Source of the DNA: Topomyia yanbarensis
Lineage: Eukaryota > Arthropoda > Insecta > Diptera > Culicidae
DNA: 64,000 bases
NCBI RefSeq assembly: GCF_030247195.1
Contig: NC_080670.1
Coordinates: 164,682,080-164,746,079 of the forward strand
Reading direction: 5' to 3'
The first letter of the stretch is position 1. Each line of letters starts with the position of its first letter. Below the pieces are notes generated by a model, which saw only the letters and a program-made list of their open reading frames with translations, searched no databases and was not told the DNA's origin. Below, piece after piece: positions 33,792 through 44,388 of the stretch. The translations under genes and the position numbers were made by a program.

Positions 33792-34866
33792 GGAGGGGCC
33801 ATTGTTCAGTCAACTGTTCTAAAAATTTTCTTACAGTTGGTAGAATAGCAACCACCAAGCTTTTCAGAGGATCGGTAATGTTGAAAGCTGTGAATATCCA
33901 GTCCACAATGTCAGAAAATTTAAGGAATCCCGTTTTGGGTTGAGTTTCTGACTTTAAAATGGGAGCACTTGGGATTTTTGGTGCCTCGGGGAGTGCTGGG
34001 AACTCCTGGTTGTATCTCAATTTCCTAAAACCAGGAGGTATTATCTTCGGATTTGTGGCAGCACTTCCAGTCGATGAATTATTTTTATTTTGTACCCTTG
34101 TTTGGGACAACCTAGGACCCTTGCGAGGAAGTTCAAGTTTGATTAGGTCTTTTGCTAGAGTTTCGGGTCGTTAGAGGCGTTATCGTCAGTTGGCAAGAGA
34201 GCGAATGGGTTTTCGGAGAAAAGTGGAACAGCTCTTTTAAGCATTTCTGCGTAAGAGCGTCTGGAGCGATCTTTGGCGGATCGCTTCAGTATATCCGCAA
34301 TCGGAACAATTCATGACCCGCGGTACAAACAGGCACACAGGTAGACGAGCTCCTCCCACTTCAACGTAGCTCGGAAGTGGAGATCCGGCGAAGGTTACGC
34401 GAAACAAGTCTGATGGATAGTAAGTCCCATCTTCGATGGACTTTGCCTGCAATTGCTTGCACTCCAAAATCTTAACTGATTGAAGGTTGGGGTCCTTAAA
34501 GCGGCCAACCACATCATTCATCAGATCATCGACAGTTAGACCCGCATCACTTACCACACCGTCGATCTCCACATCACGAGAAGGGATTGGCCTGTTTCAA
34601 GTCAGTAACGACTACGCACAGTTTATCTGACTGAACCTTTTTAATCTCGGTTACGGCCGAGTAACGTTTTGTCAGCTCCCGCGCAACAGTTATACTGTTT
34701 AACGGTTTACGGACCAGGGATCCATCCTAGTAAACCTTGACTTGCGGTGGCTGTGAGACATTGGGGGAAGTGGATCGTCCATAACATCATCTGTCTCCGA
34801 TTCAGATAGTTGTTCCACTTCTCCAAAAGATTCATTTTTGGAGGGGGATCCTTCTTCTTGATCCAT
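33763..34866 (-). pseudogene. ORF1 (gag-like) of the I-type LINE, frameshifted
   Basis: The start codon at 34866 is followed by a frameshift. The main readable part at 34572-34237 includes VEIDGVVSDAG-like sequence and ends with a Cys pair (MNCSDCGY). A second part, 34110-33763, reads NPKIIPPGFRKLRYNQEFPA and ends just inside the ORF2 start. The expected zinc-knuckle region between the two is largely missing. Confidence 0.7.
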
Positions 34867-35234
34867 TTTGTTGCGGGAGCAACACGCTCGACCGCACTAT
34901 TTAACTTAAATCAAAATAAAAAAAAAATCAAAAACAATAAAAAAGAAAAAAATCGATACGAAAAGTAAAAAACAAATCACTTCACCAGTTGGTTCCTGAT
35001 GAGCTGGTAGGTGAATTGATCCTTCGTTTCTTTTATCCGTCACCCGCGTGACCTTCACACAGTAGAGAGCTGGTATAGCTCGTCTAAACAAATCCGTCTT
35101 TCAGGCAAGAAAACTGTTTAGTAACGCACTACACTGCACTACATGACACAATTTAACGTTTATAATGTTTATAGTCCAGCCCTTGCTGGGATAAACACCT
35201 TCACCGATATCGCCTAACTCAAGTTACAACAAAC
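34867..35234. other. 5' leader of the I-type LINE or flank
   Basis: AT-rich noncoding sequence between the LINE ORF1 start and the Jockey fragment. It includes an A-rich run near 34915-34960. No 5' boundary was located. Confidence 0.4.
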
Positions 35235-35735
35235 AACGCGCGTGTGTAAACTGAAAGGGCGCTCGGTTACGAATGAAAGGGCCAATGTTGGAAACTACCG
35301 TGGTATAACTAGTCTATCTACAGCATCCAAGATATTTGAAATTGTTGTAAGCACTTTCGTACTCTCGCGCTCAAAATGTTACACTTCCTCCGATCAACAT
35401 AGGTTTATGCCCGGACGATATGTAAGCACAAATCTTCACATCAACTTGCCTCACGTAGATGGAAGAAAAGGCACAAATTGATCCAGTGTACACGGATTTA
35501 AAAGCTACATTCAATTAAATTGATTGTCGAAGGTTGCTTGGCTCTTGTGTTTCCTCTCAATTTGCGAACAAATCGCGAGTTCCTCAAGGTAGCAACTTGG
35601 GACCCCTAATGTTTGTATTATGCTTTAACGATGCTGCTTTGCTGGTTGGTGTGGGGTGCAAACTGGTTTACGCCATTCATTTGAAATTGTACCTCGTAGT
35701 ACTATCTGGATAATTTGTTAGCTGGTATTATAGAA
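35235..35735 (+). mobile_element. Jockey-clade RT fragment, left half
   Basis: Reads GNYRGITSLSTASKIFEIVV, QHRFMPGRYVSTNLHINLP, DPVYTDLKA (palm A region) and RVPQGSNLGPLMFVLCFND (motif B) with stops and frameshifts, ending KLYLVVLSG. It continues at 41575 after a SINE that is itself split by a LINE. Confidence 0.8.
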
Positions 35736-36470
35736 AATGGCTATTTTTTTATTTTGATTATTGAGGTTTAAACCATAGCGTTATTCGCCTCTTTTCGGGT
35801 TAGAGAAATCTCTTTTGGAAAAATCTTTTACCCAAGGTGTGAGTCGCTTAGCACAAATCGAATTGTGCTCACAAATAAACACGATGTGCCATGGTGTTCA
35901 GTAAAACAAAAGCAATGGTTGCTATGATTACTTAACTACACTTTGTTGACAGTTTTGGAGTTGTCAGAAGTGTGCCTCATCGTGCCACACATTGTGGTAA
36001 CAAGTGAAATGATCGTGTATTACTGTGAATCGTAATCTTATATCGTGTTATCGTAGGTGATACAGTGTGTATGGCACATTGTTCTAAGCGACTCACCCCT
36101 TGCTTTAACCCTATATGCGGTAACTCCGCTAGCGAATGACGGATCCCAATAGTAGCATGTCTGTAATAACATACGTACATGGAACTATTGAGAACCAGAG
36201 CTACAGGTCCAAAGCCCTGGTAAAGGAGGATGGTTGTGATGATCCGGGCCGAGATCACCACGTAAAGCAAGGTAGGGCATAACCCCAATTCCAAGGCGTG
36301 AAGCGACCCGTGCCGAGGGATGAGTGATCGAGGGGGTGAAAAAGATGCTCGATCGTTAACGGAGCCTGTGGGGTACCTGGGCAACCCCCACAGTAAGCGT
36401 CCCTTACCACGCTAATGCGGAGCTCTGGCGTGGCGGACATATATTTCTCGCGCTACTCGTGGGACTATAC

Positions 36471-37943
36471 ATGGAGGCAAATAAAAATAAAAACAAACAG
36501 ACGGAGGTGCCAAACCCCTTCGCAAGAGGTGGTTTGGCGAGGTCTCCCCCCCGTGGGGAGAGTAGTGGAGCGATGAGTGCTGCACCCGAAAGCACCAGTG
36601 ACCCCCCAGCAGCGGTAGGCAATACCCCTACCAATGCATCGGAGGGGCCAATAGCTGCGATGCGCAAAGTAGCGAAGCAACTCGATTCTATAATCGACTT
36701 CGCTAGCGCAAAGCAGAACATAGCCAAGGAGTTGAAGTTGAGCCTTCTGGAGCTCCGGAAAGCTGTTCGTGTCGCAAGACAGGAACAGCAGGCATATGTT
36801 GAGAGGGTGGAATGTCGGGAGAGGCCCGACAGAGAAACCCAGACAGTGGCCTCCAATAGGGAGGAAAGAGAGAAGGTCAATAGAGGTTCACAGACAGTGG
36901 CCTTTACCTTCTACGGAGCAGCCACGTCGATCGGAGCGGCGACCGAGTTCCCCTCGAAGGGAAAAGGAAAGGGCAATCGCAAGACGGCATCGAATGCGAA
37001 GCGCCCTAGGAAGTCGCCAGGAGAGGGTGCCAAAACCGACACCACTCGGCGTGCAACCTTCAAGGTCAAACGCCGCCTGGGTGAGGTAAGCGAGGGCGAG
37101 AGTGACCTCGCTGTGGAGAGCGATGGTACCAGCAACCCGACACGACCGGGGCAGGGGGGCTCAAACCCCTGGACGCTGGTTACCAAGAAAAAGCCGGCAC
37201 CGAAACCGGAGGTACCGCGGCCTGCGAGGAAGGCCAAGGACAGAGGCGAAGCCTTGTGGTTAAAAACCGACAAGGACAAATACGCCGATGTCCTTAAATC
37301 GATGAAGGCGGCCGAAAGTCTCTCGGCCCTTGGGCAGGATGTGCGTAGCGTAAGACGCACCAATACGGGAGAGATGCTCCTGGTGCTGAAGCGAGGCGCA
37401 CAATCAAGTGCAGTATATAAGGCCTTGGCCCAAGAGGTCCTTGGTGAGGGCGCCCAAATCAGGTCGCTAGGTGCGGAAACAACTCTCCAGTGCAAGCACT
37501 TGGACGAGTTCGCGACCGCAGAAGACGTCGTCGCAGCCGTCAAGGAGCAATGCGGCGTCACAATCGAGCGGGCCTCTGTGCGATTGAGGGACGGACCCTC
37601 TGGCACCCAAGTAGCCTACCTCAGGCTACTGAATGCGGATGCCAAAAAGGTAACCGAGAAAGGGAAGCTGAAGATCGGCTGGTCGGTATGCCCTATTAGT
37701 ATACCCCAGCCGCCTTCAGTGGACAGGTGCTATCGGTGCCTAGAATCCGGCCATAAAGCTTACGAATGCAAAGGCATAGACAGGAGCAAGCTATGTCGTC
37801 GATGCGGCGAGGAGGGGCATAAAGAGCGGGGGTGCACTAAGGCATATAAGTGCCTTATCTGCACCGCTAAGAAGCAAGCCCATAAACATGCTATGGGCGG
37901 ACCTTCGTGTCCCTTCGGCGAGTTAAATAAGAAGAAGCCGTGA
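36471..37943 (+). CDS. LINE ORF1 (gag-like, CCHC zinc knuckles)
   Basis: This is the nucleic-acid-binding ORF1 protein of the R1-clade element, about 490 residues, intact from the ATG at 36471 (MEANKNKNKQ) to TGA. The N-terminal part has a short coiled coil and basic runs. The C-terminus has three knuckles: CYRCLESGHKAYEC, CRRCGEEGHKERGC and CLICTAKKQAHKHAMGG. The frame is also open a few codons upstream without ATG. The stop overlaps the ORF2 frame at GTGA, suggesting termination-reinitiation. Confidence 0.88.
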   Translation: MEANKNKNKQTEVPNPFARGGLARSPPRGESSGAMSAAPESTSDPPAAVGNTPTNASEGPIAAMRKVAKQLDSIIDFASAKQNIAKELKLSLLELRKAVRVARQEQQAYVERVECRERPDRETQTVASNREEREKVNRGSQTVAFTFYGAATSIGAATEFPSKGKGKGNRKTASNAKRPRKSPGEGAKTDTTRRATFKVKRRLGEVSEGESDLAVESDGTSNPTRPGQGGSNPWTLVTKKKPAPKPEVPRPARKAKDRGEALWLKTDKDKYADVLKSMKAAESLSALGQDVRSVRRTNTGEMLLVLKRGAQSSAVYKALAQEVLGEGAQIRSLGAETTLQCKHLDEFATAEDVVAAVKEQCGVTIERASVRLRDGPSGTQVAYLRLLNADAKKVTEKGKLKIGWSVCPISIPQPPSVDRCYRCLESGHKAYECKGIDRSKLCRRCGEEGHKERGCTKAYKCLICTAKKQAHKHAMGGPSCPFGELNKKKP

Positions 37944-40534
37944 GAGTCACACAGCTAAATCTTAACCATTGTGCAGCAGCCCAACAGCTGCTGTGGCAGT
38001 CGGTCTCGGAGTCGAGGACAGATGTCGCCCTCTTATCAGACCCGTACAGCATCCCTGCCGGCAACGGCAATTGGGTGTCGGACGGGTCTGGAATGGTGGC
38101 AATCTGTACAACGGGAAGGTTCCCGGTTCAAGAGGTAATACACCCCTCCGCCGAGGGTGTGGCGATTGCCAAGATCAATGGTGTGTTCTATTGCAGCTGC
38201 TACGCCCCACCAAGGTGGCCAATAGAACAGTTCTACCAGATGATCGACAGGCTCTCGTCGGACCTCGTGGGCCGGAAACCGGTAGTAATAGCGGGAGACT
38301 TCAACGCTTGGGCAGTGGAGTGGGGCAGCCGCTGTACAAATAGCAGGGGTCAAGCGCTAATGGAAGCGTTTGCGAAATACTGGTGGAGTGCCGAGATTGC
38401 AGCTCTACGGTCAGCCTGTCTCAGAGCTAGACGTAGGATGCAAAGAGCTCGCACCGAGGATGCAAGAGAGAACCGCCGTGAAGTGTTTCGAGCTGCGAAA
38501 TTAGCCCTTAACAAGGCTATTAAAAGCAGCAAGAGAGCGTGTTTCGACAACCTGTGTGAGAGTGCCAACGCGAATCCGTGGGGTGACGCCTACCGGATTG
38601 TGATGGCCAAGACCAAAGGGGGCTCCTCACCCCCAGAACGGTCTCCGGACCGGTTGGCAACGATTATCGAAGTACTCTTCCCGTCTTGAGCCACAAGCCC
38701 CTGGCCACCTGCACTACGAGACAGTGCGGGCACGGTCGAAATGGTGGCTCCAGTGACGAATGAAGAACTACTCGCAGTGGCTAAATCCCTAGCAATGAAC
38801 AAAGCTCCAGGGCCGGATGGAGTTCCAAACAACGCTCTCAAGGCAGCGATCATAGCGAACCCGAACATGTTCAGGCTAGCTATGCAGAGATGCCTTGACG
38901 AGTGCCGTTTCCCCGATAGATGGAAAAGGCAGAAACTGGTGCTGTTGCCGAAGCCCGGGAAGCCGCCAGGCGACCCATCGGCGTACAGACCAATCTGTCT
39001 GATAGACACGACTGGCAAACTGCTTGAGAGGATCATCCTCAACAGGCTCACCCCGTACGCGGAAGGTACGGACGGTCTGTCAAGCAACCAGTTTGGCTTT
39101 CGAAAGGGTAAGTCCACAGTGGACGCTCTCAACTCAGTGATAAATACTGCCGAGATAGCGATCCAACGAAAAAGGCGAGTTATTCGATACTGTGCGTTAG
39201 TGACACTTGACGTGAAGAACGCATTCAACAGCGCAAGCTGGGATGCCATCGCGCTCTCGTTACACCGGCTTAGCCTACCGGTGGGTCTGTACCGGATCCT
39301 GGAAAATTACTTCCAAAACCGCGTACTGATATACGAGACCGATGCCGGTCAGAAAAGGGTTCCGATTACCGCCGGAGTCCCGCAGGGCTCGATCCTAGGC
39401 CCGGTGCTATGGAACCTCATGTATGACGGGGTTCTGAGACTGAAGTTCCCTCCTGGGGTCAAGATCGTCGGCTTTGCCGACGACGTAACCTTGGAGGTCT
39501 ACGGGGAGTCAATTCCTGAGGTAGAACTAACCGCAGAACACGCGATTAGCACGGTGGAGGAATGGATGAGCGCGAGAGGCCTGGAGCTCGCTCATCATAA
39601 GACGGAGGTAGTTATCGTCAACAACCGCAAGTCGGCACAACATGCAGTTATCCATGTGGGAGAAGTCGCGATCACTTCACAGCGAAGTCTGAAGTCTCTC
39701 GGAGTCATTATAGACGACAAGCTGACCTTCGGCAGCCATGTCGACTATACGTGCAAGAGAGCGTCGACTGCTGTTGCGGCACTATCGAGAATGATGTCCA
39801 ACAGCTCAAAGGTGTGCGCCAGTAGACGTAGGTTACTGGCAGGCGTTGCCGTATCTATCCTCAGGTACGGCGGCCCGTCATGGTCAAGAGCACTGAGGGT
39901 AACCAGTTACCTACAGAAACTGGAGAGCACCTACCGCGTGATGTGCCTCAGAGTGATATCTGCCTACCGCACGGTATCACACGATGCATCCTGCGTGATA
40001 GCGAGCATGATGCCAGTCGGGCTGGTCATTCGGGAAGATGAGGAGTGCTTTGAGCTACGTGGAAATAGGGGAGCCCGCGAGCGCACCAGGGTGACCTCGG
40101 TCGCCAGATGGCAGCGTGAGTGGGACAACTCCTCGAAAGGTAGGTGGACCCACCGGCTGATACCTAGCATATCGAGCTGGTTGGGAAGACCCCATGGGGA
40201 AGTTCACTTCCACCTGACACAATTCCTGTCAGGCCATGGCTGTTTCCGTCAGTACCTCCACAGGTTCGGACACGCGGAGGTCCCAGTCTGCCCGGACTGC
40301 CCAGGTGTAGATGAAACTGCCGAGCACATACTGTTCGTATGTCATCGGTTCGACGTCGAAAGAAGAGCAATGCTTGACGTCTGTGGCTGGGACACAACCC
40401 CGGATACCCTTATTCAGCGGATGTGTCAAACGGTGGAGAAGTGGAACGCAGTCTCGGCTGCTACCATCCAGATTGCCAGTAGGCTACAGGTAATCTGGCG
40501 AACCGAGCAACAGACGGCGGGCACGGCTAACTAG
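37940..40534 (+). pseudogene. LINE ORF2 (endonuclease-RT), one stop codon and endonuclease deletion
   Basis: The endonuclease begins MRVTQLNLNHCAAAQQLLWQ (first codon GTG), with CSCYAPPRWP and VIAGDFNAWAVEWG. After GQALMEAFAK the frame jumps to the post-endonuclease linker (YWWSAEIAALRSACLRARRR), so the C-terminal endonuclease half with its SDH motif is deleted in frame. A TGA at 38687-38689 interrupts; the same frame then resumes. RT motifs: MNKAPGPDGVPNNALKAA, FRKGKSTVDAL, GVPQGSILGPVLWNLMYDG and GFADDVTLEVYG. The C-terminal Cys/His motif is CPDCPGVDETAEHILFVCH. It cannot encode an active product as written. Confidence 0.88.
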
Positions 40535-40782
40535 TGATTGGTTAGTTGGAGCGAAAAAGGCCAAGCGCAAAATAAGAGAGTGAATGGTCTGTTCATGCCG
40601 AGGTAGGTTGGCGCAGCGAATGGCAACCGCGTAAGGGGTAAACCCAGCCACCCCGAAGCAAGACAGAAGAGTGAGTGTATAGGCGTATAAGTGGACTGCC
40701 TCATGCCAAGACGGGAGGGTCGTAGCGTAGTATGTTGGAACTAAGCTATCGATGCCTCATGGCGTGGCAGAGGAGTGAAAGG

Positions 40783-41215
40783 GTGAGCATCCAAGTCAGT
40801 CTCACACTGCATGTTAAGGGTGAGCATAAAAGTCAGCCTCACAGGTTGGTAGAGGCTAGCACAAAAGTCAGCCTAGCAAGGAATGAAAAAGGTGAGCACA
40901 AAAGTCAGCCTCGCATGGTATGTCAGAAGTGGGGCCTAAGAAAAATGTCCCACATGGGATGCCAGAGGGAGTGACAAAGGTACAATAGAGTGGCACGTTT
41001 GAGAGTGAATCAGGTGATAGGGTGAGCACCCAAGTCAGCCTCACATGGATGGGTAGGGCGAGCACAAAAGTAAGCCTAGCAAGGAATGAGTAAGGTGAGC
41101 ACACAAGTCAGCCTCGCATGGAACGTAAAAGGTGAGCACAAAAGTCAGCCTCATGTGGGAGTGTTTGAGAGTGAATCAAAGTGTGATTGAGAGAGCACCC
41201 AAGTAAGCCTCATAC
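40783..41215 (+). repeat. 37-bp repeats in the LINE 3' UTR
   Basis: At least nine units with the core GTGAGCACAAAAGTCAGCCT begin near 40783, 40820, 40857, 40892, 41022, 41058, 41095, 41132 and 41191. The usual spacing is 35-37 bp, with one gap of 130 bp. Confidence 0.85.
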
Positions 41216-41574
41216 AGGATGTATGATCGCGTGAGTGAGAGTGAATGAGTACAATTAGTACAGCCATCCCCCCAGAAGTAATACCGAGAGGTAGTTCCTG
41301 GGAGGAATGATGGCGGAGCCCAATGGAGTTTAGTCGGTATTAATGGCTGGTCACCATTCGAGTCCGACACGCCCCCAGTGCACCCCGTGTGGTAGATTGG
41401 ACGCTACCGTTAGCACGTGTACTGGGCTAGGACATAAAGGTCTTCTCCATTGTAAAAAAAAATTAAAAAAAAAAAAAAAAAAAACCCTATGTGCGGGGTT
41501 GGGAATCGAACCCAGGTGAGCTGCATACAAGGCAATCGATTTACCAACTACGCCATACCCGTCCCCAATGGCTA

Positions 41575-42180
41575 ATTATTAGCATTATAAAATGCCAAGT
41601 TATAGCTTTCCACCGCATGTTCAGTCCGATACGTTACGACTACCAAGTCGATGGACAAAGACCCACTAGAGTTAGTTGCGTCTGTGACCTCGGCGTTTTG
41701 TTGGATACGAAGCTAACATTCAATCAGCATCGCTCATTTAATTTAGACAGCCATCCTACAACTCAGTTTCATTTGTAAAATCGGCCGGGATTTCAAGGAT
41801 CCGTGCAATAGTCCAACTAGCGAAAATCCAGTTAAAAAATGAGCAACCAGTGAATCACGACTGTATTTGAAAATGCTTCCTTGATTTGGAGTCCTCATCA
41901 GCTTACATGGATTGAACGGGTGCAGAAAAGAGTTGCCCGACTCGCACTACGAGGCCTTCCATGGCGGAATCCTCTATACCTTTCACCGTATTCTGCTCGA
42001 TGTTGCTTGATCGGTCACGACGACACACTGGAACAACGCAGAAAGCTAGTATTTGTAGCACAGCTACTCAACAGTGAAATTGACTTCCCGAAGATCAACA
42101 GTGAAATTGACTACCCGAATAGCTCCTGCTATTCATTAAGACTATTTTTGTCGCATAAATTAAAATCAGTATGACCGTTT
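41575..42180 (+). mobile_element. Jockey-clade RT fragment, right half
   Basis: Reads KCQVIAFHRMFSPIRYDYQV, VSCVCDLGVLLDTKLTFNQH, then WSPHQLTWIERVQKRVARLA and LRGLPWRNPLYLSPYSARCC. These are the post-palm regions that follow the 35235-35735 part in a Jockey RT. It is interrupted at 41811 by a pogo-like MITE fragment. Confidence 0.8.
41811..41863 (-). mobile_element. pogo-like MITE, family A, 53-bp terminal fragment
   Basis: Matches the terminal part of family A (gtccaactagcg ... gtgaatcacgactg), with TA on both sides (41809-41810 and 41864-41865). It sits inside the Jockey RT fragment. Confidence 0.75.
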
Positions 42181-42295
42181 CAGAAACATTTTGAAGAATA
42201 GTTCTGAGGTTTCAAAGCGGGGGTTTCATTTCAAAATTTTCTGCTCGAATAGATTCACAATATGCATATAACTGCCGTTGTATTTAACAAAATAA

Positions 42296-42412
42296 CTACA
42301 TTTCCATACCAGTGGAAGGGAAGTAAAGCCGTTGGGCCCGGTCCATGTGTTGATGGGCCGATATCTAGGGTCCAGATGGTAGAGTTATCTCTCTGGCGTC
42401 GTTGATAGATCT
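42296..42412 (+). repeat. dispersed repeat G, copy 1
   Basis: Shares gatatctag-gtccagatg and tctctggcgtc blocks, in the same order, with 47758-47866. It looks like a LINE 3' UTR fragment. Confidence 0.7.
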
Positions 42413-42973
42413 ATCTAGATTCTAGCCGATCGGTAATATGTGCAGCAATTGTGTATGCAATATCGAACAATGCACGACTAGTTACTCCAATAACGGGAAT
42501 AATGGCTTTTGTAAAAGCATTGATTATCTGGGCCAATAATAGGTCCGTGCAATTCGACCGGCCTCGTTGCAGCAGTTGATCATTTGTTTCGACAGATTTC
42601 GCCGTCGATTACACTAGTTTACACCATTTCTAAACTGGTGGTCCGTTTTAATGTGACATGGTGCGCTAAAACTTATAATGAAAGCCAAAAAAATGCAGTA
42701 GAACAGGTTTTGAGTTACAGTAAAAAAATAATTTCACCTTGGGGAACTTGGGTTGCTTATCTATCCTTCCGGCCATTATATGACATAGTAGATACACTTA
42801 ATATGTGTATCTACAAATGCGATATGATACTTGGTGCAGAAAGTGCACCAATTACCTGACAATCTTCTTTCATTTGATTGTCTGCTCAGGAAATCATTTT
42901 CCGTACCCAAATATCACATGTGACGCCAGTGATAAATGGAGAAAACGACGAGGATGGTGAAGAGCAGCGGGTA

Positions 42974-43208
42974 CAAGGCCAAGTGCTTCCCGGATGGTAC
43001 CAAAATTATAAGCAAAGGGAACGTAATGGTTATGTTCGGGGTCTAGAAGCAGAGCATTTCGCATTCATTTTCATTTTTTGTCTTTTCATTTGTTTCTCTT
43101 GCTACAATATATGCAACTCGGTGCAAGTAAACGTGACGGCCAAGGAAACGGAAAGCCAATAGCCCAAACAGATCAGGAACAGGAAGGAGGACTACGAACA
43201 AGGAAATA
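42974..43208 (+). repeat. dispersed repeat H, copy 1
   Basis: Shares tttgtcttttcatttgtttc, gacggccaaggaaacggaaa and cccaaacagatcaggaaca with 61111-61323. It is a likely 3' end of a retrotransposon family; no coding domain is seen. Confidence 0.75.
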
Positions 43209-43449
43209 AACACGGAATGTAGCTAGAGAAATTCTTTATTCAGTGTTATCATTATCTCACTTTTAGATATTTTGCGACTTAGTCCGGTCTGACTTAACGC
43301 CGACTATGATATGTGACAACTGAGACATGTCTAATATAGGAAAATTAATTATATTAGCAACAGTTGAAACAGATTACCTCTTGCTTTAAATTCTATTGTT
43401 CAGCATCTTCCAACACTAACCTCTCTTTCTCAATCTTTATTTCAAACAG

Positions 43450-44388
43450 CCGTTCATCCGTAGCGACAGCACCTACCACAAGCCCCGCGGGGATGTCCAC
43501 CAGTGACGGAGACCAATTTCTAGCTCCTAGTTTGTTGTCCTCGTCATCTTTGGCTCGTTCTCACGCGTACAGACACACGGAAACGATGGTGAACAATTCG
43601 ATGGTATCGGTCAAGCCCTCCTCTGCGGTCGCCTTGGAGGGGGCGGATGTGTACCACTACAAAGAACCTGGTGAAATGCAAACCAAGCAGCAGATTATCA
43701 TCCAGGAGTTTCTTAACAGCAGTCACACAGGATCTTACGTGAACCACCACCAGCAGCTCTATCCGCCGACAGGTAGCGCAAATGGAAGTCCTTCGAGTAC
43801 AATGAACAACAGTTCCATAACGATTTTGACATCTCACCAGAACAACTCGCCACCGACCAGTGGGTTGACAGCGAAAAACCGATCCACCATGGTGCTGGAC
43901 CGCATCAATATCTGTATTAATAATCATTTCAATGAACCTGCGCAGTTGGCTGGTTTGGCGGATGTTGGAGGTGCAAATTCAATTAAAGCGGCGAATGAGA
44001 AGCGGTCCAGCACAGATTTGGAACCAGATTCGACAACTTCTTCGCTAGGACAGCTTCCGGTGACACCGGAGAAAAATAGAACCGAGTTTAAACTGCAAGA
44101 GGACGTGCTGGTGGAACACAAGGATGGTCGGTTCTACCTGGGAACCATCATTGCCATCGGCAACAGCCAGTGTCTGGTGCGGTTTAATGATAATACAGAA
44201 TGTTGGTCCGATTTTCGGGAGCTGACAAAGTTGAGCAGCAATGAGACAGACGATTCACCGGCCTGTGTAGTTTGTAAGCAGCACAATGCAGTCGATAGTG
44301 TGGAGGTGTGTGAGAATTGCGGGCGAGGTTATCACATCAAGTGTATGGATGGAAACTTCGAGCGAAATGGATATTGGTTTTGCCGGAT
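43450..44388 (+). CDS. Pcl: Pcl exon: N-terminus, Tudor, PHD1
   Basis: The acceptor is tttcaaacag at 43440-43449 and the donor is gtgagt at 44389. The first in-frame ATG is at 43493. The exon encodes the low-complexity N-terminus, the Tudor domain and most of PHD1, ending NGYWFCR with a split Met codon. Confidence 0.92.

Larger units (their letters stand above)
30000..34866 (-). mobile_element. decayed I-type non-LTR retrotransposon with RNase H
   Basis: Read from right to left: ORF1 starts at 34866 (MDQEEGSPSK); ORF2 has an N-terminal AP endonuclease (33791-33216), then RT, then RNase H (about 31230-30373). An approximate 3' UTR reaches about 30000. The domain order and the downstream RNase H place it in the I group (MosquI-like elements of mosquitoes are the obvious comparison). 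It is broken by several frameshifts and stops. The exact 5' and 3' limits and target duplication were not found. Confidence 0.8.
35834..41483 (+). mobile_element. R1-clade non-LTR retrotransposon, near full length (5.65 kb)
   Basis: The 5' UTR runs from 35834 to about 36470, followed by ORF1 and ORF2, a 3' UTR with 37-bp repeats, and a poly(A) tail ending at 41483. It is flanked by a short duplication ACCC at 35830-35833 and 41484-41487, inside the SINE. ORF1 is intact; ORF2 has one in-frame stop and an internal deletion in the endonuclease. It is the best-preserved transposon in the window, so it is the youngest LINE here. Confidence 0.88.
35744..41566 (-). mobile_element. tRNA-derived SINE, split by an R1-clade LINE
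   Basis: The SINE reads right to left. The tRNA-like head (41566-41484) has box A TGGCGTAGTTGGTA (complement of 41542-41555) and box B GGTTCGATTCC (complement of 41502-41512). The tail half is 35833-35744, ending in an A-rich tract. The SINE is flanked by an exact 8-bp duplication AATGGCTA at 35736-35743 and 41567-41574. The intervening 35834-41483 is a LINE. It resembles Feilai-type mosquito SINEs. Confidence 0.85.
42181..43449. other. region upstream of Pcl: repeats, no gene recognised
   Basis: Contains the two dispersed repeats listed separately (42296-42412 and 42974-43208). Short frames such as the one starting at 42584 show no recognisable domain. It ends in the acceptor of the first visible Pcl coding exon. 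Confidence 0.4.

Noticed and set aside
36911..37606. 231-codon minus-strand frame inside the LINE
   Set aside because: Antisense shadow of intact ORF1; no domain is seen.
41484..41566. Sequence resembling a tRNA gene on the minus strand (box A and box B present)
   Set aside because: It is the head of a SINE: it lacks a proper closed acceptor stem, continues into a SINE tail after the inserted LINE, and is flanked by an 8-bp target duplication.
30000..42180. Retroviral or LTR retrotransposon (RT plus zinc-knuckle gag)
   Set aside because: No LTRs, protease, integrase or envelope; endonuclease precedes RT and a poly(A) tail is present, which is the non-LTR arrangement.
42878..43162. Frame with a hydrophobic segment (FAFIFIFCLFICFSCYNIC)
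   Set aside because: The hydrophobic part comes from a T-rich tract within dispersed repeat H, which also occurs at 61111-61323 without this frame.
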